64,000 nt of DNA, from contig JABFXY010000028.1 in assembly GCA_013361525.1 (NCBI GenBank), positions 16,470 to 80,469 on the forward strand, written 5' to 3'. The DNA is from Polyangiaceae bacterium. Lineage in GTDB: Bacteria > Myxococcota_A > Polyangia > Polyangiales > Polyangiaceae. The position numbers and the translations under genes were made by a program. The notes under the pieces are model-generated. The model was not told the DNA's origin. It did not search any database and was given only the letters and a program-made list of their open reading frames with translations. Positions 50,616-57,569 of the stretch are shown here, in pieces. Each line of letters opens with the position of its first letter. The stretch's first letter is position 1.

Positions 50616-51155
50616 TCAGGGTGACCCGTCGCGACGGGTGCTTCGCCCTTCGGCGGACTTCGTCTCCAGGCGGCCGATGATCTCCTCGAGCGCATCGGTG
50701 TGCGGAAGCTTGCGCGCGGCGGCCAGGTAGTCGAGCGCGCGATTGTGCTCGCCGAGCTCGAGTGCCGCTTCGGCCAAATGACATTGAACGATGCATTGCA
50801 TGTTCTCGGTCCTCAGGGGCCCACGCGCGGCGATCTCCAAATGCGATCGAGCGACGCCGGGGTCTCCACGGCGTAGTTGCACCGCCCCGGTGAGGAACTC
50901 GAAATAGGCGCGGCTCTCCGCGGTGAGAAGCGCGGGGTATCGAGTTTGCGCCAAACGCTGCGCCGTCGTCCCGACGTCCCCTCGTTGATAAGCTCGAAAG
51001 GCCGACCAGACTGTCCCATAGCGAAAGTAGCCGCTACCAACGAGAAGGCCGGCTGCCACGAGCAGCCAGCCCGCCGACGAGCCGCGCATTGCGTATGTAA
51101 CGCCCCCGATGATGGCGAAGAGCGTGGCGAGCAATCGAGCGGCGGGGCTGAACAT
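50616..51155 (-). CDS. Membrane protein with two N-terminal helices and TPR-like tail
   Basis: 179 residues. Two hydrophobic segments at residues about 6-22 (LLATLFAIIGGVTYAM) and 29-43 (WLLVAAGLLVGSGYF) are followed by a helical tail with paired repeats: FRAYQRGDVGTTAQRLAQTR, then AYFEFLTGAVQLRRGDPGVARS and CHLAEAALELGEHNRALDYL, close to the tetratricopeptide consensus. The tail is probably cytoplasmic and binds other proteins. It converges on the NtrC-type gene with one base between, where the palindrome ACCCGTCGCGACGGGT lies. It follows the GAF-type gene by 12 bases and probably belongs to the same leftward operon. No specific family is recognised. Confidence 0.75.
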   Translation of the reverse strand: MFSPAARLLATLFAIIGGVTYAMRGSSAGWLLVAAGLLVGSGYFRYGTVWSAFRAYQRGDVGTTAQRLAQTRYPALLTAESRAYFEFLTGAVQLRRGDPGVARSHLEIAARGPLRTENMQCIVQCHLAEAALELGEHNRALDYLAAARKLPHTDALEEIIGRLETKSAEGRSTRRDGSP

Positions 51156-51167
51156 CCTCCGGGCTTA

Positions 51168-51887
51168 CTAGCTCGAGCGCCGCGGATGGAACAACACGTC
51201 GTTGAGATCACGCCCGGCGGCGAGGAGCTCGGTCAGGTTGCTCACGGCGTAGCCCGAGGCGGCGACGAGCTCGCGCGACGCACCCGAGCGCGGTGCCTCC
51301 TCCGTGCTCAAGAGCGCCGCGACGTGCTCGACGTTTGCCGCGACCGCGGCGAGCGCGTTGTTGAACTTGTGCATCTGTCGGGACAGCCGCCGAAGCCACA
51401 AGATCTCGAAGCCGATCTGCGAGCAGAAGAGCCCTGCGCTCGGAAGGATGGGGAGCACGTCGTCGCGATCGGCATCCGACCCCATCGCGGCGAGGAGCCC
51501 GAGCAGCTGACCTTTGCGCGTGGTGATCGGCTCCACTGCGATCCAATCGGCGTAGCCGGGTAGCTCGGTGTCCGAACGAAGCTCGCCGCTCGCCCGCGTA
51601 CGAAACAAGCGCAGACCGCGCGCGTCGGCGACAGCGTCCGCGAGCACCCGGCGCTCGTTTTCGTCGGCGGCGCCGGCGATGACCTCGATCCGCGTCGGGT
51701 CCGCCGTCGCGAGCACGCAACGGATCGTCGCGACGCTCGCCGCGACGGCGTCGCAGACGCGGTCGAGCGCCGTCTCCGCATCGATCTCGCGGCGCGCGTA
51801 GGCGACGAGCGCGAGCTCCCCTCCCTGGAGCCGACCCATGGTCGACGAGGCTACAGCCATTTCGTCGGCCCGAGAGCGTGGCTTCAC
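51168..51887 (-). CDS. GAF-like protein with a DHp-type helix but no ATPase domain
   Basis: 239 residues from the ATG at 51887, which overlaps the upstream kinase stop as ATGA. Residues about 20-155 look like a GAF domain: DAETALDRVCDAVAASVATI, CVLATADPTRIEVIAG and ITTRKGQLLGLLAAMGSDA. Near 170 there is LSRQMHKFNNALAAVAANVE, which resembles the phosphorylated-His helix of histidine kinases (H-x-F-N-N), followed by only about 60 residues with no N, G1 or G2 boxes. It could be a phosphotransfer protein or a kinase dimerisation partner. It is the fourth product in a coupled run GTPase-kinase-GAF protein. Enzyme activity is not shown. Confidence 0.72.
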   Translation of the reverse strand: MKPRSRADEMAVASSTMGRLQGGELALVAYARREIDAETALDRVCDAVAASVATIRCVLATADPTRIEVIAGAADENERRVLADAVADARGLRLFRTRASGELRSDTELPGYADWIAVEPITTRKGQLLGLLAAMGSDADRDDVLPILPSAGLFCSQIGFEILWLRRLSRQMHKFNNALAAVAANVEHVAALLSTEEAPRSGASRELVAASGYAVSNLTELLAAGRDLNDVLFHPRRSS

Positions 51888-53062
51888 GCCACGCTCGCTT
51901 CCGTCGGCACGACGACGCTGAAGGCCGCGCCGTGACCCGGCGTGGACGCGACCTCGAGCCGCGCGCCGTTTTCACTGACGATCTGCTGCGCGATCGAGAG
52001 GCCGAGGCCGGTCCCCGTCGACTTGGTCGTGAAGAACGGATCGAAGATCCTGCTGAGGATGTGACCTGGGATTCCCGGCCCGTCGTCGACGACCTCGAAC
52101 CGGACGGCGGGCATCGAAGGGGGCTCGCTGTTGCGCGTGCGCCCGTCGGACTCGCGCTTCGCGCCGGCGCGCACCCGAACGAGCACGCGCGAAGGCTCAC
52201 CGGTCGCGTCGATCGCGTTGTTGATGAGGATGACGAGCACTTGCGCGAGCTGTCGCTCGTCCACGTTCACGTCGGGCAGACCGGGCTCGGCCTCGATGAC
52301 GAGCTCGTGTGAAGAGCCGCGCATCCGCGGTCGAAGCTCGCTCAGGGCATGCGCGACGATCACCCAAGGTCGCTGAGGCGCGCGCTTCGGAGCCGTCGGG
52401 CGTCCGAACTGCAGCGACGTGCGAACGAGCCGCTCGATGCGCTCGACCATCTGCAACATGCGTCCGACGTGCGGCATCGTAACGCCCACGTCGCTGAGCT
52501 CCTCGGCGAGCTCCTCGGCGATCGAGCGGAGCGCGGCGACGGGGTTGCGCACCTCGTGCGCGAACCCGGCCACCATCGTGCCCATCGCCGCGAGTCGTTC
52601 GAAGCGCTGTCGGTCGGCCTCGACCTGTTCGTCGAGCCGCTGCTTGTCCATCAGGAAGCGGCTCAAGGCATCCATCTCCAGCCTGCAGCGCCCGAGCTCG
52701 AGGAGGACGTTCAACCGCCGGCGCATGGTCACCGCCGACCCGGCAGAAACACAAATTCCGTCATCGGCCCGAAGGATCTCGAACGCGACCTCCGGTACCT
52801 CCACCGACGAGAGGAGCAGCAGCGGCTGGGCAATCATTTCCGCTTGCATGCGAAGGACCGCAAACTCGGAGAACGGTGCCGACCGCAGATCGAACACGAG
52901 CGCGGTCGGCAGCGGGGTGCCCGAAGGGGGAGGCCGGACGGGAAGGCGAACGACGAACGCGTCGACGACGTCGTTCGAAATTTCGCGAGCGTCGCCGAAG
53001 ATCGCGAGCGTCGCCGGATCGCTCGGCGCCGGCAGGTCGATCGCCACGAGCTCGTTCGACAT
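51884..53062 (-). CDS. Soluble histidine kinase with receiver-like N-terminus
   Basis: 392 residues from the ATG at 53062, overlapping the GTPase stop by one base. Residues about 15-130 look like a pseudo-receiver: ALVFDLRSAPFSEFAVLRM, then PLLLLSSVEVPEVAFEIL and GICVSAGSAVTMRRRL, without a clear phospho-Asp set. A coiled linker leads to HisKA with the His in GFAHEVRNPVAALRSIAEEL near residue 175 and the ATPase boxes NNAIDATGEPS, DDGPGIPGHIL and GTGLGLSIAQQIV. No membrane segment. The tight coupling to an MglA-like GTPase suggests the kinase reads GTPase state, but this is inference. It is a plausible kinase for the NtrC-type regulator. Confidence 0.9.
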   Translation of the reverse strand: MSNELVAIDLPAPSDPATLAIFGDAREISNDVVDAFVVRLPVRPPPSGTPLPTALVFDLRSAPFSEFAVLRMQAEMIAQPLLLLSSVEVPEVAFEILRADDGICVSAGSAVTMRRRLNVLLELGRCRLEMDALSRFLMDKQRLDEQVEADRQRFERLAAMGTMVAGFAHEVRNPVAALRSIAEELAEELSDVGVTMPHVGRMLQMVERIERLVRTSLQFGRPTAPKRAPQRPWVIVAHALSELRPRMRGSSHELVIEAEPGLPDVNVDERQLAQVLVILINNAIDATGEPSRVLVRVRAGAKRESDGRTRNSEPPSMPAVRFEVVDDGPGIPGHILSRIFDPFFTTKSTGTGLGLSIAQQIVSENGARLEVASTPGHGAAFSVVVPTEASVA

Positions 53063-54666
53063 CACGCAGCCCCGGATCCACGCGCGAAGATGGCGTCCAG
53101 GCGCTCCGTCGTGGCACGCGCAGCCCCGTTGGCTCCCGGCGGGCGCGTCGTCGCCCCGGCGCGCGCGCGCTCGTCTGCCGTGAGCTTGCGCGACAACTCT
53201 CGCTCGAACGCGTCGAGGAACACCGAGGCATCTGCGCCCGCGCGCTCGAGCGCCTCGACGCTCGCGAACACGGCGGACGTGACCTCGTGCGTCGTCGGAG
53301 CCTCGGAGGAGAGCTCTCCGATGTACCGGATCATGCCCTGCTGGATTCCGAAGCGGTCCGGGCAAAGCGACAACGTGAACCCGTGACGCAGCGAGCTTCG
53401 GATGCCGTCGACGACGGCCGAGCCGAACGAAGCGACCAGATCCGACGACGCGGTGCCTGCCTGGAGCGCGCTCGAGAGCGTTTTCAGCTTGGGGCGCACG
53501 GTCCACAACCAACACGCACCGTCCTCGGCGGGTTGGGCGATCAGCACCGTCTCGGGCACGAGGAGTCGATCGAGCTGCGTGCACTCGCGCGCGCGTCGCA
53601 CGAGGGCCTGCCGTGCCGACTCCCGATCGGAGAAGCGCGAACGCCGCGACGTGCGCAGCACGTGGTCGAGCGCGACGTGGATCATCTCCCCGTCGTCGTT
53701 CCACGCGGGGGCGACGTTCGCCGGAAGAGACAGGCCGCGCACGGTCGCGCGCCCCGTATGCGCAGGCCAGATGAACCCTGTCGGGACGTCGGGCGAGGGC
53801 AGGGGAGGCGTCGTGGGTCGCGACGCGTCGACGACGACCTTCGACGGGGACGCAGCCGCAGCTTGCGCTGCCGGAGGTGCGAGATCGATCGCCGCCGCCC
53901 GAGCCGCCGCGCGCGCGTCGTCGTCGGTTGCAATGGTATGCACCGCGCGCTCGAGGACGAGGGCTGCTTGAGCCTCTTCGAGCAACAGCTCCGCGGCCCA
54001 AGCGGGGTCGACATGCTCGGCCGCCAGGCGCGTGAGCACCTCCGCCGCGGTCTCTGCGCGACGCACACGCACGCGAAACCCGTCCGCCTCCGACCGTGTC
54101 TGAATCGCGCGCACGACGGTGCGAACCGCCGTCACGAACGTATCCACGACACCGATGCCTTCGCTCGCGATCCCCTCGACGACGGGCGTCCCTTCCCGGC
54201 CGAGCACGCGCAACAGCGACGGCCCATCGAGCGCGCCCACACGGTCCTGTTTGTTCGCCTGGACGACGAGCGGCACCGTCGCGCCGCGCTCGCGGGCGAC
54301 CTCGTCGTAGAGCGCGAGCCCCGCCGCTGCAGCGGCAGCGGTCTGTTCGCCGCTCTCGCACACATAGACGATGACGTCGGCGGTCGACAAAAGATGCCTG
54401 CGCCGAGCGGTCAGCACCACCTGCCCGGGAACGCTCATCACTTGGCACAAGAGCGGGTAGCCGCACACGACGCCGGCCATGATCTGCATCCAATCGAAGT
54501 AGAGGGTGCGACCGTTGGCATCCGCGGGCGAGTACAGCTTCGCGCTCCGCTGCGCGGCGAAGAGCGTACACAGCTGTCGCAGGTTGGTGGTCTTGCCTGC
54601 CCACGCGACACCGTCGTAGACGACGCGCACGGCCATCCGCTGTTTGATCGGATCATAGGTCGGCAT
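53062..54666 (-). CDS. MglA-like GTPase with large C-terminal extension
   Basis: 534 residues. The N-terminal 190 are an MglA-like small GTPase: VRVVYDGVAWAGKTTNLRQL holds the P-loop (G-x4-GKT), LCQVMSVPGQVVLTARRRHL has the MglA-type PGQ switch in place of D-x-x-G, and QANKQDRVGALDG is the NKxD base motif. Residues about 200-534 are Ala/Arg/Pro-rich with helical stretches (VDPAWAAELLLEEAQAAL) and an unknown domain (GACWLWTVRPKLKTLSSALQ, FGIQQGMIRYIGELSSEAPT). MglA sets cell polarity in Myxococcus. The gene overlaps the DUF4388 gene by 14 bases and the kinase by one, giving a GTPase-kinase unit. The large tail is unusual for MglA (about 195 residues). Confidence 0.85.
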   Translation of the reverse strand: MPTYDPIKQRMAVRVVYDGVAWAGKTTNLRQLCTLFAAQRSAKLYSPADANGRTLYFDWMQIMAGVVCGYPLLCQVMSVPGQVVLTARRRHLLSTADVIVYVCESGEQTAAAAAAGLALYDEVARERGATVPLVVQANKQDRVGALDGPSLLRVLGREGTPVVEGIASEGIGVVDTFVTAVRTVVRAIQTRSEADGFRVRVRRAETAAEVLTRLAAEHVDPAWAAELLLEEAQAALVLERAVHTIATDDDARAAARAAAIDLAPPAAQAAAASPSKVVVDASRPTTPPLPSPDVPTGFIWPAHTGRATVRGLSLPANVAPAWNDDGEMIHVALDHVLRTSRRSRFSDRESARQALVRRARECTQLDRLLVPETVLIAQPAEDGACWLWTVRPKLKTLSSALQAGTASSDLVASFGSAVVDGIRSSLRHGFTLSLCPDRFGIQQGMIRYIGELSSEAPTTHEVTSAVFASVEALERAGADASVFLDAFERELSRKLTADERARAGATTRPPGANGAARATTERLDAIFARGSGAA

Positions 54667-55486
54667 CGCTCACGCCTTTCATCCGTCGAAGTTGGGCCCG
54701 TCGGTTCAGGATCCGCCCCGGGCCGTACTCGCAGGTCTCGCCGGCGACGAACGCGTCTCCGCTCCGGAACGCCACGAGACAGGTGTTTGCCCCGCGCGTG
54801 CGGCGCGTGACGGCGAGGAGGGCGCCGTCGTCGGTGAACGTCCGCGTCAGATCGAGGGCGGTCGCGGCCCATTTTCCGATTCGCAACAACGTGCTCGCCG
54901 AGGCAGGCACGGCTCCGTGGGTGGCGACGGGCTCGGGAAAACCGCGGGTGTTCGTGCGGACGAACGCCGCTGCCCAATCCCCGTCTCCGAACGACGCTCG
55001 AAGGACCGGCTCGAGGCGCGATGCCGTCGCGGCGTGCGTCACGGCGCCGATATGCGCGAAGAGCTCCGCGGTGGCGAAGGTGAATTGTGGGCTGTAGCCG
55101 GCGCCGGCGCGCGGGTACCACGCCGCGCGCGCGTCGTGCGCGCATAGGTGGTGGAGGCTCTCCACCGTGTGTTGCAAGAGCGCGACGCGCAGGTCTTCGG
55201 GCCTCAAGACTCCCCGGGTCACCAGGTGCTCGCCGAGCGGGACGCGCCGCTCTTTGCAATATAGGAATATTGACTCCATCGCCGAGGGCTCGAGCGACGC
55301 ACGCGCCCCCAATAGGCGCGACAGCCTTCGCGCCAAGCCGCGCGCCGCGGCCCAACAGACGCGACCGCGCTCGACGAACACCGCGCCTCGGGGCCCCTCC
55401 GACCCGCTCACGACGAGCTCGCCCGTGGCGGACGGCTCGAGCTCGTCCACCATGGCAAACGCCTCGAATGCGGTCGCTAGCCCCAT
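54653..55486 (-). CDS. DUF4388 (PATAN-like) protein
   Basis: 277 residues from the ATG at 55486 (MGLATAFEAF). The N-terminal half has the DUF4388 pattern: PSATGELVVSGSEGPRGAVF, then VERGRVCWAAARGLARRLSR and VPLGEHLVTRGVLRPEDLRV, with LLQHTVESLHHLCAHDARAA. The second half has no clear family and ends RRMKGVSDADL. It is the first gene of the leftward unit with the MglA-like GTPase, which it overlaps by 14 bases. In Myxococcota such domains occur with GTPases and receivers; here all three types are within 10 kb. A direct contact with the GTPase is inferred from the coupling. Confidence 0.78.
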   Translation of the reverse strand: MGLATAFEAFAMVDELEPSATGELVVSGSEGPRGAVFVERGRVCWAAARGLARRLSRLLGARASLEPSAMESIFLYCKERRVPLGEHLVTRGVLRPEDLRVALLQHTVESLHHLCAHDARAAWYPRAGAGYSPQFTFATAELFAHIGAVTHAATASRLEPVLRASFGDGDWAAAFVRTNTRGFPEPVATHGAVPASASTLLRIGKWAATALDLTRTFTDDGALLAVTRRTRGANTCLVAFRSGDAFVAGETCEYGPGRILNRRAQLRRMKGVSDADL

Positions 55487-55536
55487 ATCGCTGCCGACTG
55501 AATGTTTCCCCCCGAAGACCCCAGGCCGAGCTGAAA

Positions 55537-55908
55537 TCAGGGCCGTAGATCGACACGCTCCGCGACGCGGCGGATCCACATCCGCAGCAGCGCGATGTTC
55601 GCGTCGCCGGGCGCGAGCCCGACGACGACGAGATCGGTCCGATTGGGCACACGCGCGAACGCGTGGATCCAGTGGGCCGAGGCGACGAACGACTCTTCAC
55701 AAGGCTCTTCCGCCTCCTCGCAGGGCAGCCCTTCGAGCGGGGCGGTGCACAGCTGCGCCGCGGAAAATGCCGCGAGCTCGACGTCTTCTCGTGCCACGTC
55801 GCCCCGCGTCTGGATCTCGAGGAGGAGACCGGAGCGGGTATCCATGCACGCGAGGGCGACTGCGTCGGAGCCCACGAGCGCGTCCTTCATACAAGGTTCG
55901 CTTTCCAT
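55537..55908 (-). CDS. Roadblock-like small protein
   Basis: 123 residues from the ATG at 55908 (MESEPCMKDALVG). The fold pattern is roadblock/LC7-like: helix MKDALVG, strand DAVALACMDTRSGLLLEIQT, a long helix with EDVELAAFSAAQLCTA, then strands SFVASAHWIHAFARVPNRTD and LVVVGLAPGDANIALLRMW. An acidic Cys-containing loop (PCEEAEEPCEES) is inserted between helix 2 and the next strand. It is 17 bases downstream of the other roadblock-like gene, so the two are probably co-expressed and may pair with the GTPase at 56318. Family call is moderate because the sequence is divergent. Confidence 0.65.
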   Translation of the reverse strand: MESEPCMKDALVGSDAVALACMDTRSGLLLEIQTRGDVAREDVELAAFSAAQLCTAPLEGLPCEEAEEPCEESFVASAHWIHAFARVPNRTDLVVVGLAPGDANIALLRMWIRRVAERVDLRP

Positions 55909-55925
55909 CGGCGCAACTCCCCCTC

Positions 55926-56288
55926 TCAACCCACGCGGTGGCTGTGCTTGTTCACGACGGTGCGGACGATGGCGATGTTCGCCAGGCTGCGATCGGCCGC
56001 GAGATAGATGAACATCGTCGGCGACAAAACCCGGATGAAGTGGATTTGATCGCCGAGCGTCAAAATCATGTCTTCGAGCGTCGTCTTGAGGTTCAGCGCT
56101 TTCATGATCTTGAGCTTTTGCTTCACGAGCTCGCTGTTGTACGCGCTCGCAACGGCAAGATCGAAGTCGGCGCGTGTGGATTTCACTGCCAGCGTCATGC
56201 CCGAGTCGAGGTCGACGAGCGACACCGCGATAAAGCCGGGAATGTCATTGGAGAACTGTTCGAATACCTCATTCGTCTCGTGGGCCAT
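55926..56288 (-). CDS. Roadblock-like protein
   Basis: 120 residues from the ATG at 56288, with GGAGGAG upstream. FIAVSLVDLDSGMTLAVKST is the first strand-turn-strand, DFDLAVASAYNSELVKQKLK the long helix, LEDMILTLGDQIHFIRVLSP the next strands, and FIYLAADRSLANIAIVRTVV the last strand and helix. It is similar in shape and in several motifs to the C-terminal domain of the 57570 fusion (LVDSESGMLL, ESIEDMLISLSKQYHLIRPL), so the two are likely paralogues. It lies between the second GTPase gene and the other roadblock-like gene. A GTPase-activating or scaffolding role is inferred from the family. Confidence 0.78.
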   Translation of the reverse strand: MAHETNEVFEQFSNDIPGFIAVSLVDLDSGMTLAVKSTRADFDLAVASAYNSELVKQKLKIMKALNLKTTLEDMILTLGDQIHFIRVLSPTMFIYLAADRSLANIAIVRTVVNKHSHRVG

Positions 56289-56317
56289 GTGTCTCTCCTC
56301 CTGTTGTGTTCCTCGGG

Positions 56318-57286
56318 TCAGGTGAACCAACCCGTCTTCTGTTTCCTGAGCTTCTCGGCGATCTCGTCGATGCGCGAACGGAGCGCATTGCTCCGCGCGC
56401 CTGCCTCGGCGAACGCATCCCGCACCTCCATGTGCAGCGCGTGGAGCTCGTCGGCTTGGGACGACCGATGCAGCGTCTCGAGCTGCGTGCTGAGCACGAC
56501 GCTCCTTGCTTCCACCGCCGCGAGCCGCTGCTCGATGCGAACGAGCGACGCTTGTAGGCGCGCCGTTCTTCGTGTTTCGAGCTCGTCGACATGCTCGCGC
56601 ACCGTCTCGCGCAACACTTGTCGAAGCGCCGCGAGGAGCGGGTGCGCCGAGTCGTTGGGTGAGACGGATTTGGGGGGGCGGTTGGTATCGGGTGCGCGTT
56701 CGTCGTCCGGCTCTGCCTCCGCGCGAAGCGCGGCCAGAACCTCGTTCAGCGCCGCATCGAGCGTCTCGACGACGCCTCGACCTTGCGCCGCCGCGGCAAC
56801 GACATGACGTGCGCCCTCTGCTCCGAGCCCGAGCGCGATGTCTTCAGCCGCGAGGGCTTCGGGCAAATCGGTCTTGTTGATTTGCAACAGGACCGGTACG
56901 TCCGCGCGGTCCACGCGCTCGAGCGCCGTGCGAACGGCGTCGAACGATATGCGGTTTCGTTCTTGCGCGGACGGGTGCGCGTCCACGACGACGACGACCC
57001 CGTCCGCATCGTCGAGCGCCTCGAACGCTTCGCGACCGAACGCTCCATGGTGGGCGACGACCTGCACGTGTACGTCGCAATCACGGAATCGCCCGCTCTC
57101 CGGCGGCTGCCAGGTGAGCGAAACGAGGTTCGAGGCACCGTCGCCGGGCGACTCGATCTTGCCGATTCGAGGATCGGACACGGTGCCGCGAAGACGCTCG
57201 AGATTCGTACCTTTGCCTGCGGTCGCGGGACCGACATAAGCGATCTTCGCTTCGATCCTGCGCTGTCGCACATTCAGATACGCCAT
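56318..57286 (-). CDS. MglA-related GTPase with degenerate motifs and coiled-coil tail
   Basis: 322 residues from the ATG at 57286, because MAYLNVRQRRIEAKIAYVGP lines up with the start of MglA; a start at 57304 is possible. The P-loop reads GPATAGKGTN, with Gly where the Mg-binding Thr/Ser should be, and the MglA PGQ switch is lost (VVAHHGAFGREA), but the base motif is kept (QINKTDLPEAL). Residues about 220-310 form a coiled coil (EHVDELETRRTARLQASLVR, EQRLAAVEARSVVLSTQLET). It may bind nucleotide without normal turnover and act as a scaffold or pseudo-GTPase. It is followed by two roadblock-like genes in the same direction. Divergent from the 57570 fusion gene. Confidence 0.78.
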   Translation of the reverse strand: MAYLNVRQRRIEAKIAYVGPATAGKGTNLERLRGTVSDPRIGKIESPGDGASNLVSLTWQPPESGRFRDCDVHVQVVAHHGAFGREAFEALDDADGVVVVVDAHPSAQERNRISFDAVRTALERVDRADVPVLLQINKTDLPEALAAEDIALGLGAEGARHVVAAAAQGRGVVETLDAALNEVLAALRAEAEPDDERAPDTNRPPKSVSPNDSAHPLLAALRQVLRETVREHVDELETRRTARLQASLVRIEQRLAAVEARSVVLSTQLETLHRSSQADELHALHMEVRDAFAEAGARSNALRSRIDEIAEKLRKQKTGWFT

Positions 57287-57394
57287 GTTCGCTCGTCGCT
57301 CCATATCGGCCTTGGTGCGGCCGGCCCGAGACGAGCTGCAACCCACGTACCACCGCGAATAGACGCGTAATTGCGGGGGAGGAGCGCGGCGTCG

Positions 57395-57458
57395 TCCAGG
57401 ATTCGGATGCCGGCTCGTTCCAGTTCTGGACAATCACGCCCGTCGTCCAGGTTCTGGA
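57395..57458. promoter_or_regulatory. Two or three TCCAG-CTGGA palindromes
   Basis: TCCAGTTCTGGA (57419-57430) and TCCAGGTTCTGGA (57446-57458) are palindromes with the same arms and 2-3 base centres, 27 bases apart. A half-conserved third, TCCAGGATTCGGA, is at 57395-57407, 24 bases further upstream. Regular spacing and repeated arms suggest binding sites for a dimeric regulator. They lie about 83 to 146 bases upstream of the sigma-54-like promoter at 57541, the usual enhancer distance. Confidence 0.6.
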
Positions 57459-57540
57459 CACTCCGCTTTCGGTCGCAATGACCGACTGGGAGACGCGCGC
57501 GCGTATCCGGCCGCCGAGCCGTCGATCGTCGAGGCGCTCG

Positions 57541-57556
57541 TGGCACGGCGGCTGCA
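57541..57556 (+). promoter_or_regulatory. Candidate sigma-54 promoter
   Basis: TGGCACGGCGGCTGCA matches the consensus TGGCACG-N4-TTGCW with one mismatch (C for T); GG and GC are ten bases apart. The start point would be near 57567, only about three bases before the preferred ATG at 57570, so either the message is nearly leaderless or the match is chance. Palindromes upstream and an NtrC-family gene 7 kb away make it worth noting. Confidence 0.45.
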
Positions 57557-57569
57557 GTTGGTCGGCGGC

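Noticed and set aside
50624..50639. Palindrome ACCCGTCGCGACGGGT as a terminator or operator
   Set aside because: It lies inside the end of the membrane-protein coding region and has no loop or U tract; too short to call.
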